DNA of 64,000 nucleotides, from the NCBI RefSeq assembly GCF_001425745.1, contig NZ_LMDF01000006.1, forward strand, positions 124,001 to 188,000, in the 5' to 3' direction. Shown here in pieces: positions 27,328 through 36,152 of this stretch. The notes beneath the pieces were generated by a model. It saw only the letters and a list, made by a program, of their open reading frames with translations. It was not told the origin of the DNA and ran no database searches. Numbering within the stretch: position 1 is the first letter of the stretch; every line of letters begins with the position of its first letter. The DNA is from Caulobacter sp. Root343. GTDB taxonomy: Bacteria; Pseudomonadota; Alphaproteobacteria; Caulobacterales; Caulobacteraceae. Made by a program: the position numbers and the translations under genes.

Positions 27328-27688
27328 GGCTGATCGGCATTCATTCGAGGCAGGTACAAAATCCACCGCCTTCCTGGGCCCTGTGCCCAGGACCCATGTT
27401 CGAGGCAGGTATGGACTCTTTGGGTTCGCACCGCTGAAAGACCGTGAACTCAGCCTCAAGTCTGTTGAATCTGAACCCTGGGTCCTGGGCACAAGGCCCA
27501 GGAAGGCGGGTGAATTAAACTCGCGGTGAATGTCGATCGGCTCCAGATCCTCCAGCCTCCGTCATCGAACCGACGTAAAAGCTACACCCTAGCGTCGCCC
27601 GATCGTCGCGGACCGGCAACACGCCGAGGCTACCAGCCCCTTCGAACCAGATCGCGCATGGGCGCGGCGAAGCGTTCGGGGGTTTCTC
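27328..27688. other. Intergenic stretch before the TonB receptor
   Basis: A 361-bp gene-free stretch. It holds the family A repeat (27367-27510) and then about 180 bp of presumed promoter and leader of the TonB-dependent receptor, in which I see no clear operator, riboswitch or small gene. Confidence 0.6.
27367..27510. repeat. Inverted-repeat intergenic element family A, copy 3
   Basis: Arms CGCCTTCCTGGGCCCTGTGC plus CCAGGACCCATG and CTGGGTCCTGGGCACAAGGC plus CCAGGAAGGC. The interior (TGGACTCTTTGGG, GAAAGACCGTGAACTCAG) is shared closely with copy 4 at 51958, so these two copies are recent relatives. Confidence 0.85.
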
Positions 27689-30454
27689 ATGCAAGGCATC
27701 AACAAGGCGGCGCTGCTGCGTCGCGTGAGCGCCGTGGCGCTGGTCTCGATGGCAATGGCCGGTCCGGCTCTGGCCGCCGACCTGCGCGGCCGCGTGGTCG
27801 ACGCGGGCGGCGCGCCGCTGCCGGGCGCCTCGGTCGCGGTGGGCGGTCGCAGCGCGGTGGCCGGTCCCGACGGCCGCTTCGACCTGAGCGGCTTGCCCGC
27901 CGGCGCCGCCGAGGTCCAGGTGCGCTATGTCGGCTACGGCGCCACGACCACGCCGGTCGCCTTGTCCGACAGCGAGACGGCCGAGGTGGTCGTCACCCTG
28001 ACGCCGCCGGACGCGATCGCCGAGATCGTCGTCACCGGCCAGCGCGCCGCCGAGCGCCGCGCTCTGCAGACCAAGAAGGTGGCCAACAACTTCGTCGAGG
28101 CCCTCTACGCCAACGACGTGGGCAAGCTGCCCGACCAGAACGTGGCCGAGGCCGTGCGCCGCCTGCCGGGCGTCACCGTCGCCAACGACCAGGGCGAAGG
28201 CCGCTATGTGATCATCCGCGGCGTCGATCCGCGCTACGCCAACGTCACCGTCAACGGCCAGACGGCCGCCGCGCCCGAGCCCGACAACCGCCAGGTCAAG
28301 CTGGACGACATCCCCTCGTCGCTGATCGGCCAGGTGTCGGTGATCAAGAGCCTGACGCCGGACCTGGACGCCGCCGCCATCGCCGGCCAGGTGGACATCA
28401 TCACCCTGTCGGCCTTCGATCGCCACGGGACCTTCGGCAGCGCCCGCGCCGCCTACGGCCAGTTCGACCTCAACGACAAACATCCCTACGAGGGCGACCT
28501 GACCCTGGGCGGCACGTTCGGCGCCGACAAGACGTTCGGCGCGGTGCTGTCGGCCAACTATTCCAAGCGTCCGGTCGAGTCGCAGAACGTCGCCGGGGCC
28601 TCGTGGACCACGGCCGGCGGCAATCCGATCCCGGCCGACTTCGACCAGCGCGACTACAACCTGACCCGCGAGCGCACGGGCTTCGTCGGCAATTTCGACT
28701 GGCGTCCGTCGGACGCGGTGCAGCTGTACCTGCGCACCCAATACTCGAAGTTCACCGACCACGAGACGCGCGACCGCTTCCGCCTGCCGATCTCGGGCAC
28801 GATCACGCCGACGGACGCCACGTCGGGCGCCTTCGCCAAGGCCACGGGCACGCGCTACGTCCGCCGCCGCGACGAGAACGACAACACCAAGACCGTCTCG
28901 ACCGGCGGCAAGTTCGACGTCGGCCCGGGCAAGCTCTCGATCGACGCCGCCTGGAGCCGGGCCGAGAAGACCGACCCGCTGCGCAGCGAGTTCCAGTTCG
29001 CCAGCGGCAAGACCCTGACCGGGACCTACGACACCTCCGATGTCCTGTTCCGCGTCACGCCCGGCGCCAGCGCGCTGGATCCGGCCCAGTATGTCTTCAA
29101 GAGCGTCAACTACGACCACCGCGAAGCGGTCGAGACCCTCAAGCAGGCTCGCGCCGACTACACCCTGCCGCTGGACGCCGTGGGCGAGGGCTCGTCGCTG
29201 AAGTTCGGGGTCAAGCTGCAGGACCGCGACAAGACCAACGACCGCCAGTACGTGACCTACGATCCGGGCGCGCTGGCCTTCACCCTGGCCGCCCTGAACC
29301 CGCCCAGCCTGGCCTCGACCTATGACGGCCGCTACGTGTTCGGCCCCAAGGTCGACTACACGGCCGCCCAGGCCTATGTCACCGCCAACCCGACGACCTT
29401 GAAGCTGAACGCCGCCAAGTCGCTCAGCACCGACCTGCTCAGCGACTACAGCGTCTCGGAAAAGATCTGGGCCGGCTACGCCATGGCCACCCTGAAGCTG
29501 GGCCGCGTCACCCTGGTCCCCGGCGTCCGCGTCGAGAGCACCGACGGCGACTACAGCGCCAAGACCTTCAACAACGCCACGTCCACGCGCGGCGCCGATG
29601 TGACGGGCTCGAACAAGTACACCCACTGGTTCCCCAGCCTGAACGCCAAGATGGACGTCAACGACCGCCTGGTGCTGCGGGCGGCGGCGACCACGGCGAT
29701 CGGCCGTCCGGACTATGTGCAGCTGGCCCCGGCCATCACCGTCGACGCCACGGCCAACACCGTGACGACGGGCAATCCGGACCTGAAGCCGCTGACCTCG
29801 ACCAATTTGGACGCCGGCGTCGAATACTACCTGCCGGGCCAGGGCCTGCTGTCGGCCTCGCTGTTCTTCAAGGACATCCGCGACCCGATCTTCAGCCGCA
29901 GCCTGCTGAACCAGACCGGGACCTATGGCGGCGTCGCCCTGACCGGCGCGGCGGTCACCACCCCGCTGAACGCCAGCAAGGCCTATGTGGCCGGCCTCGA
30001 GCTGAACGTGCAGTCGCAGCTGACCTTCCTGCCCGGCGCGCTGGACGGCTTCGGCGTCGGGGTGAACCTGGCGCTGATCGACTCGTCCATCAAAGGCGTG
30101 CCCGGACGGCCGGAAAACCTGCCGCTGGTCCAGCAGTCCAAGACCGTCGGCACCGCCCAGCTGTTCTACGAGAAGCACGGCCTGACGGCCCGGGTGGCCT
30201 ATTCGTACCGGTCGAAGTTCCTCTACACCCTGGGCGCGGACGCCAATTCGGACGTCTATTGGGACAAGCACGGCCAGGTCGACGCCCGCGTCGCCTACGC
30301 CTTTGGCGACAAGGCCCACAGCGCCACGATCTTCGTCGAGGGCTCGAACCTCAACGACGAACCCTGGCGCACCTTCGTCGGCCAGGCCAACCACCTGGGC
30401 GAGAACGAGCGCTATGGGCGGACGTTCAGGACCGGGGTTCAGCTGAGCTTCTAG
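27689..30454 (+). CDS. TonB-dependent receptor (TonB-Xanth-Caul type)
   Basis: 921 aa with a signal peptide ending in GPALAAD. Next comes a carboxypeptidase-regulatory-like beta-sandwich (LRGRVVDAGGAPLPGASVAVGG, about 31-110). The TonB box region is EIVVTGQRA, the plug domain is about 125-250 (KLPDQNVAEAVRRLPGVTV, GRYVIIRGVDPRYANVTVNG), and the 22-strand barrel ends in GRTFRTGVQLSF with a terminal Phe. This is the oligosaccharide/siderophore uptake receptor class expanded in Caulobacter. No substrate-processing neighbour is present, so the ligand is unknown. Confidence 0.94.
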   Translation: MQGINKAALLRRVSAVALVSMAMAGPALAADLRGRVVDAGGAPLPGASVAVGGRSAVAGPDGRFDLSGLPAGAAEVQVRYVGYGATTTPVALSDSETAEVVVTLTPPDAIAEIVVTGQRAAERRALQTKKVANNFVEALYANDVGKLPDQNVAEAVRRLPGVTVANDQGEGRYVIIRGVDPRYANVTVNGQTAAAPEPDNRQVKLDDIPSSLIGQVSVIKSLTPDLDAAAIAGQVDIITLSAFDRHGTFGSARAAYGQFDLNDKHPYEGDLTLGGTFGADKTFGAVLSANYSKRPVESQNVAGASWTTAGGNPIPADFDQRDYNLTRERTGFVGNFDWRPSDAVQLYLRTQYSKFTDHETRDRFRLPISGTITPTDATSGAFAKATGTRYVRRRDENDNTKTVSTGGKFDVGPGKLSIDAAWSRAEKTDPLRSEFQFASGKTLTGTYDTSDVLFRVTPGASALDPAQYVFKSVNYDHREAVETLKQARADYTLPLDAVGEGSSLKFGVKLQDRDKTNDRQYVTYDPGALAFTLAALNPPSLASTYDGRYVFGPKVDYTAAQAYVTANPTTLKLNAAKSLSTDLLSDYSVSEKIWAGYAMATLKLGRVTLVPGVRVESTDGDYSAKTFNNATSTRGADVTGSNKYTHWFPSLNAKMDVNDRLVLRAAATTAIGRPDYVQLAPAITVDATANTVTTGNPDLKPLTSTNLDAGVEYYLPGQGLLSASLFFKDIRDPIFSRSLLNQTGTYGGVALTGAAVTTPLNASKAYVAGLELNVQSQLTFLPGALDGFGVGVNLALIDSSIKGVPGRPENLPLVQQSKTVGTAQLFYEKHGLTARVAYSYRSKFLYTLGADANSDVYWDKHGQVDARVAYAFGDKAHSATIFVEGSNLNDEPWRTFVGQANHLGENERYGRTFRTGVQLSF

Positions 30455-30465
30455 GATTGGAGTTC

Positions 30466-30606
30466 TCCTCCCCCTCTGGGGGAGGGGGACCGGCGAACGC
30501 CGGTGGAGGGGCCCTGTGACTTGGCCAACGCAATACCGCTTCGCGGACCCCCTCCGTCTCGATGCGTATTCGCATCGATCCACCTCCCCCTAATGGGGAG
30601 GAGAGA
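30466..30606. repeat. Palindromic intergenic repeat family D, copy 3 (tandem pair, first)
   Basis: Begins CCTCCCCCTCTGGGGGAGGG and ends CTCCCCCTAATGGGGAGGAG. It shares GACCGGCGAACGCCGGTGGA and GACCCCCTCCGTCTCGATGC with copy 4, which starts 17 bp later. Confidence 0.88.
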
Positions 30607-30623
30607 TCATCGCGTCTCTTTCC

Positions 30624-30757
30624 TCCCCCTCTGGGGGAGGGGGACCGGCGAACGCCGGTGGAGGGGCCCTGTGAATTGGCCAACGCAACACCGCTTCGCG
30701 GACCCCCTCCGTCTCGCTGCGTATTCGCATCGATCCACCTCCCCTAATGGGGAGGAG
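30624..30757. repeat. Palindromic intergenic repeat family D, copy 4 (tandem pair, second)
   Basis: Nearly identical to copy 3 in the same orientation. It differs by GTGAATTGG for GTGACTTGG, CTCGCTGC for CTCGATGC and one base fewer in the terminal C-run. The pair suggests local duplication. Confidence 0.88.
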
Positions 30758-30760
30758 AGA

Positions 30761-31477
30761 CTACCGCTGCCCCGCCGGCCGCTGCAGCCAATGGCGCAGC
30801 GCGCCGTTGACCGGACCGGGCGCCTCCATCGGCGTCATGTGGCCGGCGTTGGGGATGACCACCAGGTGCGAGCAGCCGATCGCCCAGGCCATCTCGCGAT
30901 GACCGGGGGCGGGGGTGATCTGGTCGTTCTCGCCGCAGATGATGACCAGCGGCACGCGCAGGGCTTTCAGCGCGGCTTCGCCGTCCTCGCGCTCCAGGCT
31001 GTTCTGGCGCAGGAACACCTCGCGGCCCAGGCGCTGGGTCATGTCGACGATGCGGCCGGTCAGGTCGGCGTCGTCCAGGCGCGAGGCGTCGACATAGGAC
31101 TTCATGATCGCCTGACCGATCCCCAGGAACGTCCCGCCCTTGGCGGCGGCCTTGTTCAGCGCCTTGCGCTGGGCGGCGCGCTCGGGCGTGTCGACGCGGA
31201 TCGAGGTGTCCAGCAGGGCCAGGCGCTCGATCCGCTCCGGTGCGATCCGGGCGATCTCCTGGGCCACGTAGCCGCCCATCGAGAACCCGGCCACGGCGAA
31301 GGTCGGCTCGGCCTGGGCCAGGACGCTCTGCGCCATCTCGTGGAGGGTGGCATAGGGCGTGAGGTCGGGAACCCAGCAGCGGGCGACGTCGGCCAGGCCG
31401 CTGATCTGGTCGCGCCACAGCTCGGCGTCGTTCAGCAGGCCAGGGAGCAGGATCAGCTGGGGGAGGGGGGCGGTCAT
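30761..31477 (-). CDS. Alpha/beta hydrolase fold protein
   Basis: 238 aa. It begins MTAPLPQLILLPGLLNDAEL and has the nucleophile elbow FAVAGFSMGGYVAQEIA (Ser in GFSMG), the acid in ICGENDQITP and the catalytic His in NAGHMTPMEAP. The triad is therefore complete. The cap segment is helical (RAAQRKALNKAAAKGGTFLG). It could be an esterase or lactonase; the substrate is not evident. Its 3' end adjoins the tandem family D repeats. Confidence 0.87.
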   Translation of the reverse strand: MTAPLPQLILLPGLLNDAELWRDQISGLADVARCWVPDLTPYATLHEMAQSVLAQAEPTFAVAGFSMGGYVAQEIARIAPERIERLALLDTSIRVDTPERAAQRKALNKAAAKGGTFLGIGQAIMKSYVDASRLDDADLTGRIVDMTQRLGREVFLRQNSLEREDGEAALKALRVPLVIICGENDQITPAPGHREMAWAIGCSHLVVIPNAGHMTPMEAPGPVNGALRHWLQRPAGQR

Positions 31478-31495
31478 CTGGGCCTTATAGCCTAG

Positions 31496-31612
31496 ATCCT
31501 CCCCCGCGCCGCGGGGGAGGTGGCCCAGAGGGCCGGAGGGGGCCAGCTCGGCCTAAGCCGCATTAGCCCCCTCAGTCGCTTCGCGACAGCTCCCCCGCTC
31601 GCGGGGGAGCAT
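31496..31612. repeat. GC-rich hairpin element family F downstream of rpoH
   Basis: Two strong hairpins, CCTCCCCCGCGCCGCGGGGGAGG and GCTCCCCCG-ctcg-CGGGGGAGC, linked by CCAGAGGGCCGGAGGGGGCC-type sequence. It lies between the rpoH stop and the start of the hydrolase gene, and the second hairpin could end rpoH transcription. Confidence 0.6.
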
Positions 31613-31621
31613 CTGGCAGTC

Positions 31622-32518
31622 CTAAGCCTCGACCATGTTCTTGGCGATCGCCGCCTCGCGCATGGTCTTTTGCAGCTTCTCGAACGCCCGGACCTCGATC
31701 TGGCGCACGCGTTCGCGGCTGACGCCGTACTGGGCGGCCAGTTCTTCCAGGGTGGTCGGGTCGTCCTTCAGGCGGCGCTCGGTCAGGATGTGACGCTCGC
31801 GGTCGGTCAGTTCGACCATCGCTTCTTCCAGAAGCGACATCCGCAGCGACTTTTCCTCGTTCTCGGCGACCACGGTCTCTTGCGACACCTGCTCTTCGTC
31901 GGCCAGCCAGTCCTGCCACTCGCTCTCGCTGTCCGAACGCAGCGGCGCGTTCAGCGAGGCGTCGGGGCCCGACAGGCGGCGGTTCATCGAGATGACCTCG
32001 CTGTCCAGCACGCCCAGCTTGGTGGCGATGGCGCTGACCTGTTCAGGGCGCAGATCGCCGTCCTGGAAGGCCTCGATCTGGCTCTTGGCCTTGCGCAGGT
32101 TGAAGAACAGCTTCTTCTGCGCGGCGGTCGTGCCCATCTTCACCAGCGACCACGAGCGCAGGATGTATTCCTGGATCGAGGCGCGGATCCACCACATGGC
32201 GTAGGTCGCCAGGCGGAAGCCCTTGTCGGGCTCGAACTTCTTGACGGCCTGCATCAGGCCGACATTGCCTTCCGAGATCACTTCGCCGATCGGCAGGCCA
32301 TAGCCGCGATAGCCCATGGCGATCTTGGCCACGAGGCGCAGGTGGCTGGTGACCATCTTGTGGGCGGCTTCGCTGTCCTGATGCTCTTTCCACCGCTGGG
32401 CGAGCATGAACTCCTCGTCCTTGGGCAGCATCGGGAACTTGCGGATTTCGGTCAGGTATCGCGACAAGCCGCCGTCCGGCGACATTACCGATAGAGAATT
32501 CACGGCCATCTTACTCAT
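31622..32518 (-). CDS. rpoH: RNA polymerase heat-shock sigma factor (sigma-32)
   Basis: 298 aa. Region 1.2/2 begins LSRYLTEIRKFPMLPKDEEF. Region 2.3-2.4 has GLPIGEVISEGNVGLMQAVKKF and FRLATYAMWWIRASIQEYIL. The RpoH box QKKLFFNLR (about residue 135) is diagnostic of sigma-32 rather than RpoD. Region 4.2 holds the helix-turn-helix TLEELAAQYGVSRERVRQIEV. It directs transcription of heat-shock chaperone and protease genes. The ATG at 32518 has GGGGAT upstream in the mRNA. Confidence 0.96.
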   Translation of the reverse strand: MSKMAVNSLSVMSPDGGLSRYLTEIRKFPMLPKDEEFMLAQRWKEHQDSEAAHKMVTSHLRLVAKIAMGYRGYGLPIGEVISEGNVGLMQAVKKFEPDKGFRLATYAMWWIRASIQEYILRSWSLVKMGTTAAQKKLFFNLRKAKSQIEAFQDGDLRPEQVSAIATKLGVLDSEVISMNRRLSGPDASLNAPLRSDSESEWQDWLADEEQVSQETVVAENEEKSLRMSLLEEAMVELTDRERHILTERRLKDDPTTLEELAAQYGVSRERVRQIEVRAFEKLQKTMREAAIAKNMVEA

Positions 32519-32723
32519 ATCCCCTTGCGTGCGGATCCGCTCGCCGTTCGCGCGCGATCATCCCCCACACGGAGGACTAGATAGTTCGCGGAGCGGCTGT
32601 TGGAAGGGTGGTAACGCATTTGTAATGTCCGAGTTCACGGCTTGGGTATTGCACGAATGCGGCGTCACTTTGCTCCGGCCCGCGACTGGGCCAATCTGCG
32701 CTGGACATAGAGGGGAGTCGCTG

Positions 32724-33086
32724 ATGATCCGTTTCGTGCTTCGCGTCCTGATCGCCGCCGCCGGCCTGTGGCTGGCCGCCCGCATCGTGCCCGGCGTCAC
32801 CGCCGACGGCTGGACCACCCTGCTCATCGCCGGCTTCCTGCTGGGGATCGTCAACGCCATCGTCCGGCCGGTGGTGACCATCCTGACCTTCCCGCTGACC
32901 CTCCTCACCCTGGGCCTGTTCCTGCTGGTGGTGAACGCGGCGATGATCGGCCTGGTGGCCTGGTTCCTCGACGGCCTGGCGGTCAGCGGTCTGTGGGCCG
33001 GGGTGCAGGCGGCGATCGTGACGGGGATCGTCAGCTGGCTCGGCCACCTGTTGCTGGGCGACGCGCGGAAGGTCGAGCGGGAATAG
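32724..33086 (+). CDS. Phage holin family (superfamily IV-like) membrane protein
   Basis: 120 aa from ATG 32724 with AGGGGAG upstream. Four hydrophobic segments are evident: FVLRVLIAAAGLWLAARIV, TTLLIAGFLLGIVNAIV, LTFPLTLLTLGLFLLVVNAAM and VQAAIVTGIVSWLGHLLL. The pattern with RPVVTILTFPLTLLTLGLF matches the PF04020 'phage holin family' of chromosomal membrane proteins, which are usually not in prophages and have unknown function. It is divergent from rpoH. Confidence 0.85.
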   Translation: MIRFVLRVLIAAAGLWLAARIVPGVTADGWTTLLIAGFLLGIVNAIVRPVVTILTFPLTLLTLGLFLLVVNAAMIGLVAWFLDGLAVSGLWAGVQAAIVTGIVSWLGHLLLGDARKVERE

Positions 33087-33221
33087 GAGGGTGGCGTTCG
33101 AGGCGGAACGCCAACCACGGTAAACGCCTCCGCAAACACTGTGACGCCGCCGTGAAGTTTTCGCGAAATGAACCGTCGCAAGCGGCGCCATTAGCGGGTC
33201 GTTAGGCGCGAAATGGTCCCT

Positions 33222-33240
33222 GCCTCCCGCGAGTGGAGGC
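33222..33240 (+). promoter_or_regulatory. Hairpin sequestering the ribosome binding site of the GGDEF-EAL gene
   Basis: GCCTCC (33222-33227) pairs exactly with GGAGGC (33235-33240) across a 7-nt loop. GGAGG (33235-33239) is the only good Shine-Dalgarno sequence for ATG 33247, so translation would need the stem opened by a protein, an RNA or temperature. Confidence 0.55.
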
Positions 33241-33246
33241 GTTGTT

Positions 33247-35055
33247 ATGTTCACCCTGCGGGATACCGTTTCTTCCCTGACCCCGGCGCGTCAGGACGAT
33301 CTCGGCAAGGCCCTTTACGAGCGGTTCCGCGAGGAGCCCGACACCCTGATCATCCCGGTGCTGGACGGCGAGGATCGCCCGATCGGCATCGTCGAGCGCA
33401 ACGCCTTCTTCCTGCGGATGGCGGCCGAGTACGGTCGAGCCCTCTACGCCAACCGCCCGATCTCGACCCTGATGGACCGCGAGCCGCTGGTCGTCGACGC
33501 CGACGCCGAGCTGGCCGAGTTCACCACCGACAGCCTGTCGTACCGCGCCTCTGACCTGCTGCGCGGCTTCATCGTCACCGAGAACGAGCGCTATCTGGGC
33601 GTCGGCACGGTGCTGGGCCTGCTGCAGGCGACGAACGAGACCAACCGTCGGGGCGTGGCCCAGATCGCCCGCCTGGCCCACTACGACCCGCTGACCGACC
33701 TGCCTAACCGTGTGTTGTTCCAGAAGCACCTGGCCGAGGCCCTGGCCCGGCGGGCGCGCAAGGGCGATCAGCTGGCCGTCCACTTCATCGACCTGGACCG
33801 CTTCAAGACCGTCAACGACACCTTGGGCCACCCGTTGGGGGACGCCTTGCTGCGCGAAGCCGCCGAGCGCCTGCGGAGCTGCGTGCGCGAGGGCGACACC
33901 GTGGCTCGGCTGGGCGGCGACGAGTTCGCGGTGGTGCAAACCGGCCTGTCGGACATGGGCGGCGCCACGCGCTTGGCAGGCCGCGTCGTCGAGGCCATGG
34001 CCGCGCCGTTCGACCTGCAGGGCCACCAGGTGGTGATCGGCGCCAGCGTCGGCGTCGCCGCCGCGCCCTCGGACGGCGAGGACGCCGACGAGCTGCTGAA
34101 AAAGGCCGACATGGCCCTCTACCGCGCCAAGGCCGACGGACGCGGGGCCTTTCACTTCTTCGAACGGGCCATGGACGAACAGCTGCAGGCCCGCCGCGCC
34201 TTGGAGCTGGACCTGCGCCGCGCCCTGCAGGCCGGCGAGTTCGAGCTGTTCTACCAGCCGCTCTACAATCTGGGCGACGAGCGGGTGACGGGCTGCGAGG
34301 CCCTGCTGCGCTGGCGCCATCCGGACCGGGGCATGGTCTCGCCGGCCGACTTCATCCCCCTGGCCGAGGAGATTGGCCTGATCGTGCCGCTGGGCGAGTG
34401 GGTGTTGCGCGCCGCCTGCGCCGAGGCGGCCAAGTGGCCCGACTACGTGCGTCTGGCGGTGAACCTGTCGCCGGCCCAGTTCCGCGACCGGGGCCTGGTG
34501 CGCACCGTGGTCTCGGCCCTGGCCACGTCGGGCCTCCCGGCTCAGCGCCTGGAGCTGGAGATCACCGAGTCGGTGTTGCTGCAGGACAGCGCGGCCAACA
34601 TGACCATGCTGCACGACCTGAAAGCCCTGGGCGTGCGGATCTCGATGGACGACTTCGGCACGGGCTACAGCTCGCTGAGCTATCTGCGCAGCTTCCCGTT
34701 CGACAAGATCAAGATCGACCAGACCTTCGTCCGCGACATCCTCGACGACAGCGACGCCATGGCGATCATCAAGGCCGTGCTGGACCTGGGGGCCAGCATG
34801 GGCATCGTCACCACGGCCGAGGGCGTCGAGACCTTGGAGCAGCTCAACGCCCTGCGCGGCCAGGGCTGCGCCGAGATCCAGGGCTACTTCATCAGCCGGC
34901 CCGCGCCGGCGAGCGAGATCGCCCGGCTGCTCGGGATCACGGAGAGTTCGGCGGCGGAGGCGGCGGCGCCCATAGTCACCTTCTCCCAGAGGGAGAAGGG
35001 GGGACCCGCGCCGCAGGCGTGGGCGGATGAGGGGTTACAACGGTTGGGGTCCTAA
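33247..35055 (+). CDS. CBS-GGDEF-EAL protein (c-di-GMP turnover)
   Basis: 602 aa. Residues about 35-130 look like a CBS pair (LIIPVLDGEDRPIGIVERNAF; PISTLMDREPLVVDADAEL; GVGTVLGLLQ). GGDEF follows with DPLTDLPNRVLF, the inhibitory I-site REGD five residues before an intact GGDEF, then EAL with EALLRWRHP, ELEITESVL, DDFGTGYSSLSYL, KIDQTFV and EGVET. Both catalytic domains look active. The last about 25 codons (from TFSQREKGG) are encoded by a family G repeat, so the native C-terminus may have been extended. A hairpin covers the ribosome binding site. Confidence 0.93.
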   Translation: MFTLRDTVSSLTPARQDDLGKALYERFREEPDTLIIPVLDGEDRPIGIVERNAFFLRMAAEYGRALYANRPISTLMDREPLVVDADAELAEFTTDSLSYRASDLLRGFIVTENERYLGVGTVLGLLQATNETNRRGVAQIARLAHYDPLTDLPNRVLFQKHLAEALARRARKGDQLAVHFIDLDRFKTVNDTLGHPLGDALLREAAERLRSCVREGDTVARLGGDEFAVVQTGLSDMGGATRLAGRVVEAMAAPFDLQGHQVVIGASVGVAAAPSDGEDADELLKKADMALYRAKADGRGAFHFFERAMDEQLQARRALELDLRRALQAGEFELFYQPLYNLGDERVTGCEALLRWRHPDRGMVSPADFIPLAEEIGLIVPLGEWVLRAACAEAAKWPDYVRLAVNLSPAQFRDRGLVRTVVSALATSGLPAQRLELEITESVLLQDSAANMTMLHDLKALGVRISMDDFGTGYSSLSYLRSFPFDKIKIDQTFVRDILDDSDAMAIIKAVLDLGASMGIVTTAEGVETLEQLNALRGQGCAEIQGYFISRPAPASEIARLLGITESSAAEAAAPIVTFSQREKGGPAPQAWADEGLQRLGS

Positions 35056-35111
35056 CCCCTCACCCTCCCATCGCTCACGATGGGCCCCGCCCTCTCCCTC
35101 TGGGAGAGGGG
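34978..35111. repeat. Inverted-repeat element family G, copy 1 (invades a gene end)
   Basis: Left arm CACCTTCTCCCAGAGGGAGA, right arm CCTCTCCCTCTGGGAGAGGG, with GATGAGGGGTT and AACCCCTCACCC as inner inverted copies. The left half is translated as the C-terminus of the GGDEF-EAL protein, and the right end abuts the complement of the threonine aldolase stop codon. Confidence 0.8.
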
Positions 35112-36152
35112 CTACGAAATGCGCCCCAGCGCCGCGCCCAGGTCCTCGACCATCTCCGGTGTCGTCGCCCATGAGCACATGAAGCGCACCGCGCCGTCCA
35201 GGAACCGGTAGACGAACCAGCCCTCGCCGCGCAGGCGCTCCAGGGTGGGTTCGTCCATCTCGACGAAGACGCCGTTGGCCTCGACGGGATGCTTGATCGG
35301 GAAAGGCATCAGGTCCGCCAGCTTGCGGGCCATGGCGTTGGCGTGGGCGGCGCGAGACGCCCACGGTCCGGTCCCGCCGTCCTCGCCCAGCAGGCCCAGC
35401 CAAGGAGCTGCCAGGAAGCGGCCCTTGGAGATCAGCTGGCCGGCGTGCTTGAGGCGGGCGTCCAGGCGGCGGGCATGGTCTGGGTTCAGGAACACCACCG
35501 CCTCGGTCGGGGTCGAGCCGGCCTTGGTCCCGCCCATGACGAGGATGTCGACGCCCAGTCCGGCCACGCTCTTCAGGTCGAAGCCGGCGGCCACGGCGTT
35601 GGCCAGGCGGGCGCCGTCCAGATGGACGCCGCAGCCCCTGGCCTTCACCGGCCCGATCAGGGCGCGCAGCTGGTCTTCCGAATAGACGGTGCCGTACTCG
35701 GTGGCGGTGGTCAGCGACAGGGCGGCGGCGGGCTGGTTGTACGAGACCTCCGGCCGGGCCAGGGCCGCCTCGAGGTTCGGAAGCGCGATCTTGCCCGAGG
35801 CGCCGCCTAGGCCGATCAGGCCTACGCCCTGGCCGAAAAAGCCGGGCGCGCCGGTCTCGTCGGTGCAGATGTGGGCGTGCTCGTGGGCCAGCACAGCCTC
35901 GTGCGGCTGGGCCAGCAGGGTCAGGGCGAAGGCGTTGGCGGCGGTGCCCGAGGCGGTGAACCGCACCTGCGCGTCGGCGTCCAGCAGGGCGCGGATGCGG
36001 TCGGCGGCCGCGCGGCTGACGTGGTCGGTCCCATAGCCCGAGGCCGCGCCGGCGTTGGCGGCGACCAGGGCCTCCATCACCTCGGGCATGGCGCCCGCCA
36101 CGTTGTCGGAAGCAAAGTCGTATCGAGCCACGGGGCGGGCGCTCTGGGTCAT
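35112..36152 (-). CDS. ltaE: Low-specificity L-threonine aldolase family enzyme
   Basis: 346 aa fold-type I PLP enzyme. N-terminal YDFASDNVAGAMPEVMEAL is followed by the family's GYGTDHVSRAAADRI. The cofactor-stacking His is in LAHEHAHICTDETGAPGFF, the Asp contact in GVHLDGARLANAVAAG, and the Schiff-base lysine in ILVMGGTKAGSTPTEAVVF. It cleaves threonine or allo-threonine to glycine and acetaldehyde. Its ATG follows the stop codon of the GFA gene without a gap, so the two are translationally coupled. Confidence 0.9.
   Translation of the reverse strand: MTQSARPVARYDFASDNVAGAMPEVMEALVAANAGAASGYGTDHVSRAAADRIRALLDADAQVRFTASGTAANAFALTLLAQPHEAVLAHEHAHICTDETGAPGFFGQGVGLIGLGGASGKIALPNLEAALARPEVSYNQPAAALSLTTATEYGTVYSEDQLRALIGPVKARGCGVHLDGARLANAVAAGFDLKSVAGLGVDILVMGGTKAGSTPTEAVVFLNPDHARRLDARLKHAGQLISKGRFLAAPWLGLLGEDGGTGPWASRAAHANAMARKLADLMPFPIKHPVEANGVFVEMDEPTLERLRGEGWFVYRFLDGAVRFMCSWATTPEMVEDLGAALGRIS

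Larger units (their letters stand above)
30455..30760. other. Intergenic stretch holding two tandem family D repeats
   Basis: A 306-bp gap between the convergent TonB receptor and hydrolase genes. Nearly all of it is two adjacent family D copies, and I see nothing else in it. Confidence 0.7.

Noticed and set aside
27515-30583. 1022-codon open frame antisense to the TonB receptor
   Set aside because: It shadows a clear TonB-dependent receptor gene and runs through repeat elements; the translation is compositionally biased and without motifs.
32724-33086. Holin-family protein as evidence for a prophage
   Set aside because: PF04020-type proteins are mostly chromosomal, and no other phage gene is near; the DUF1353 gene at 11241 is also isolated.
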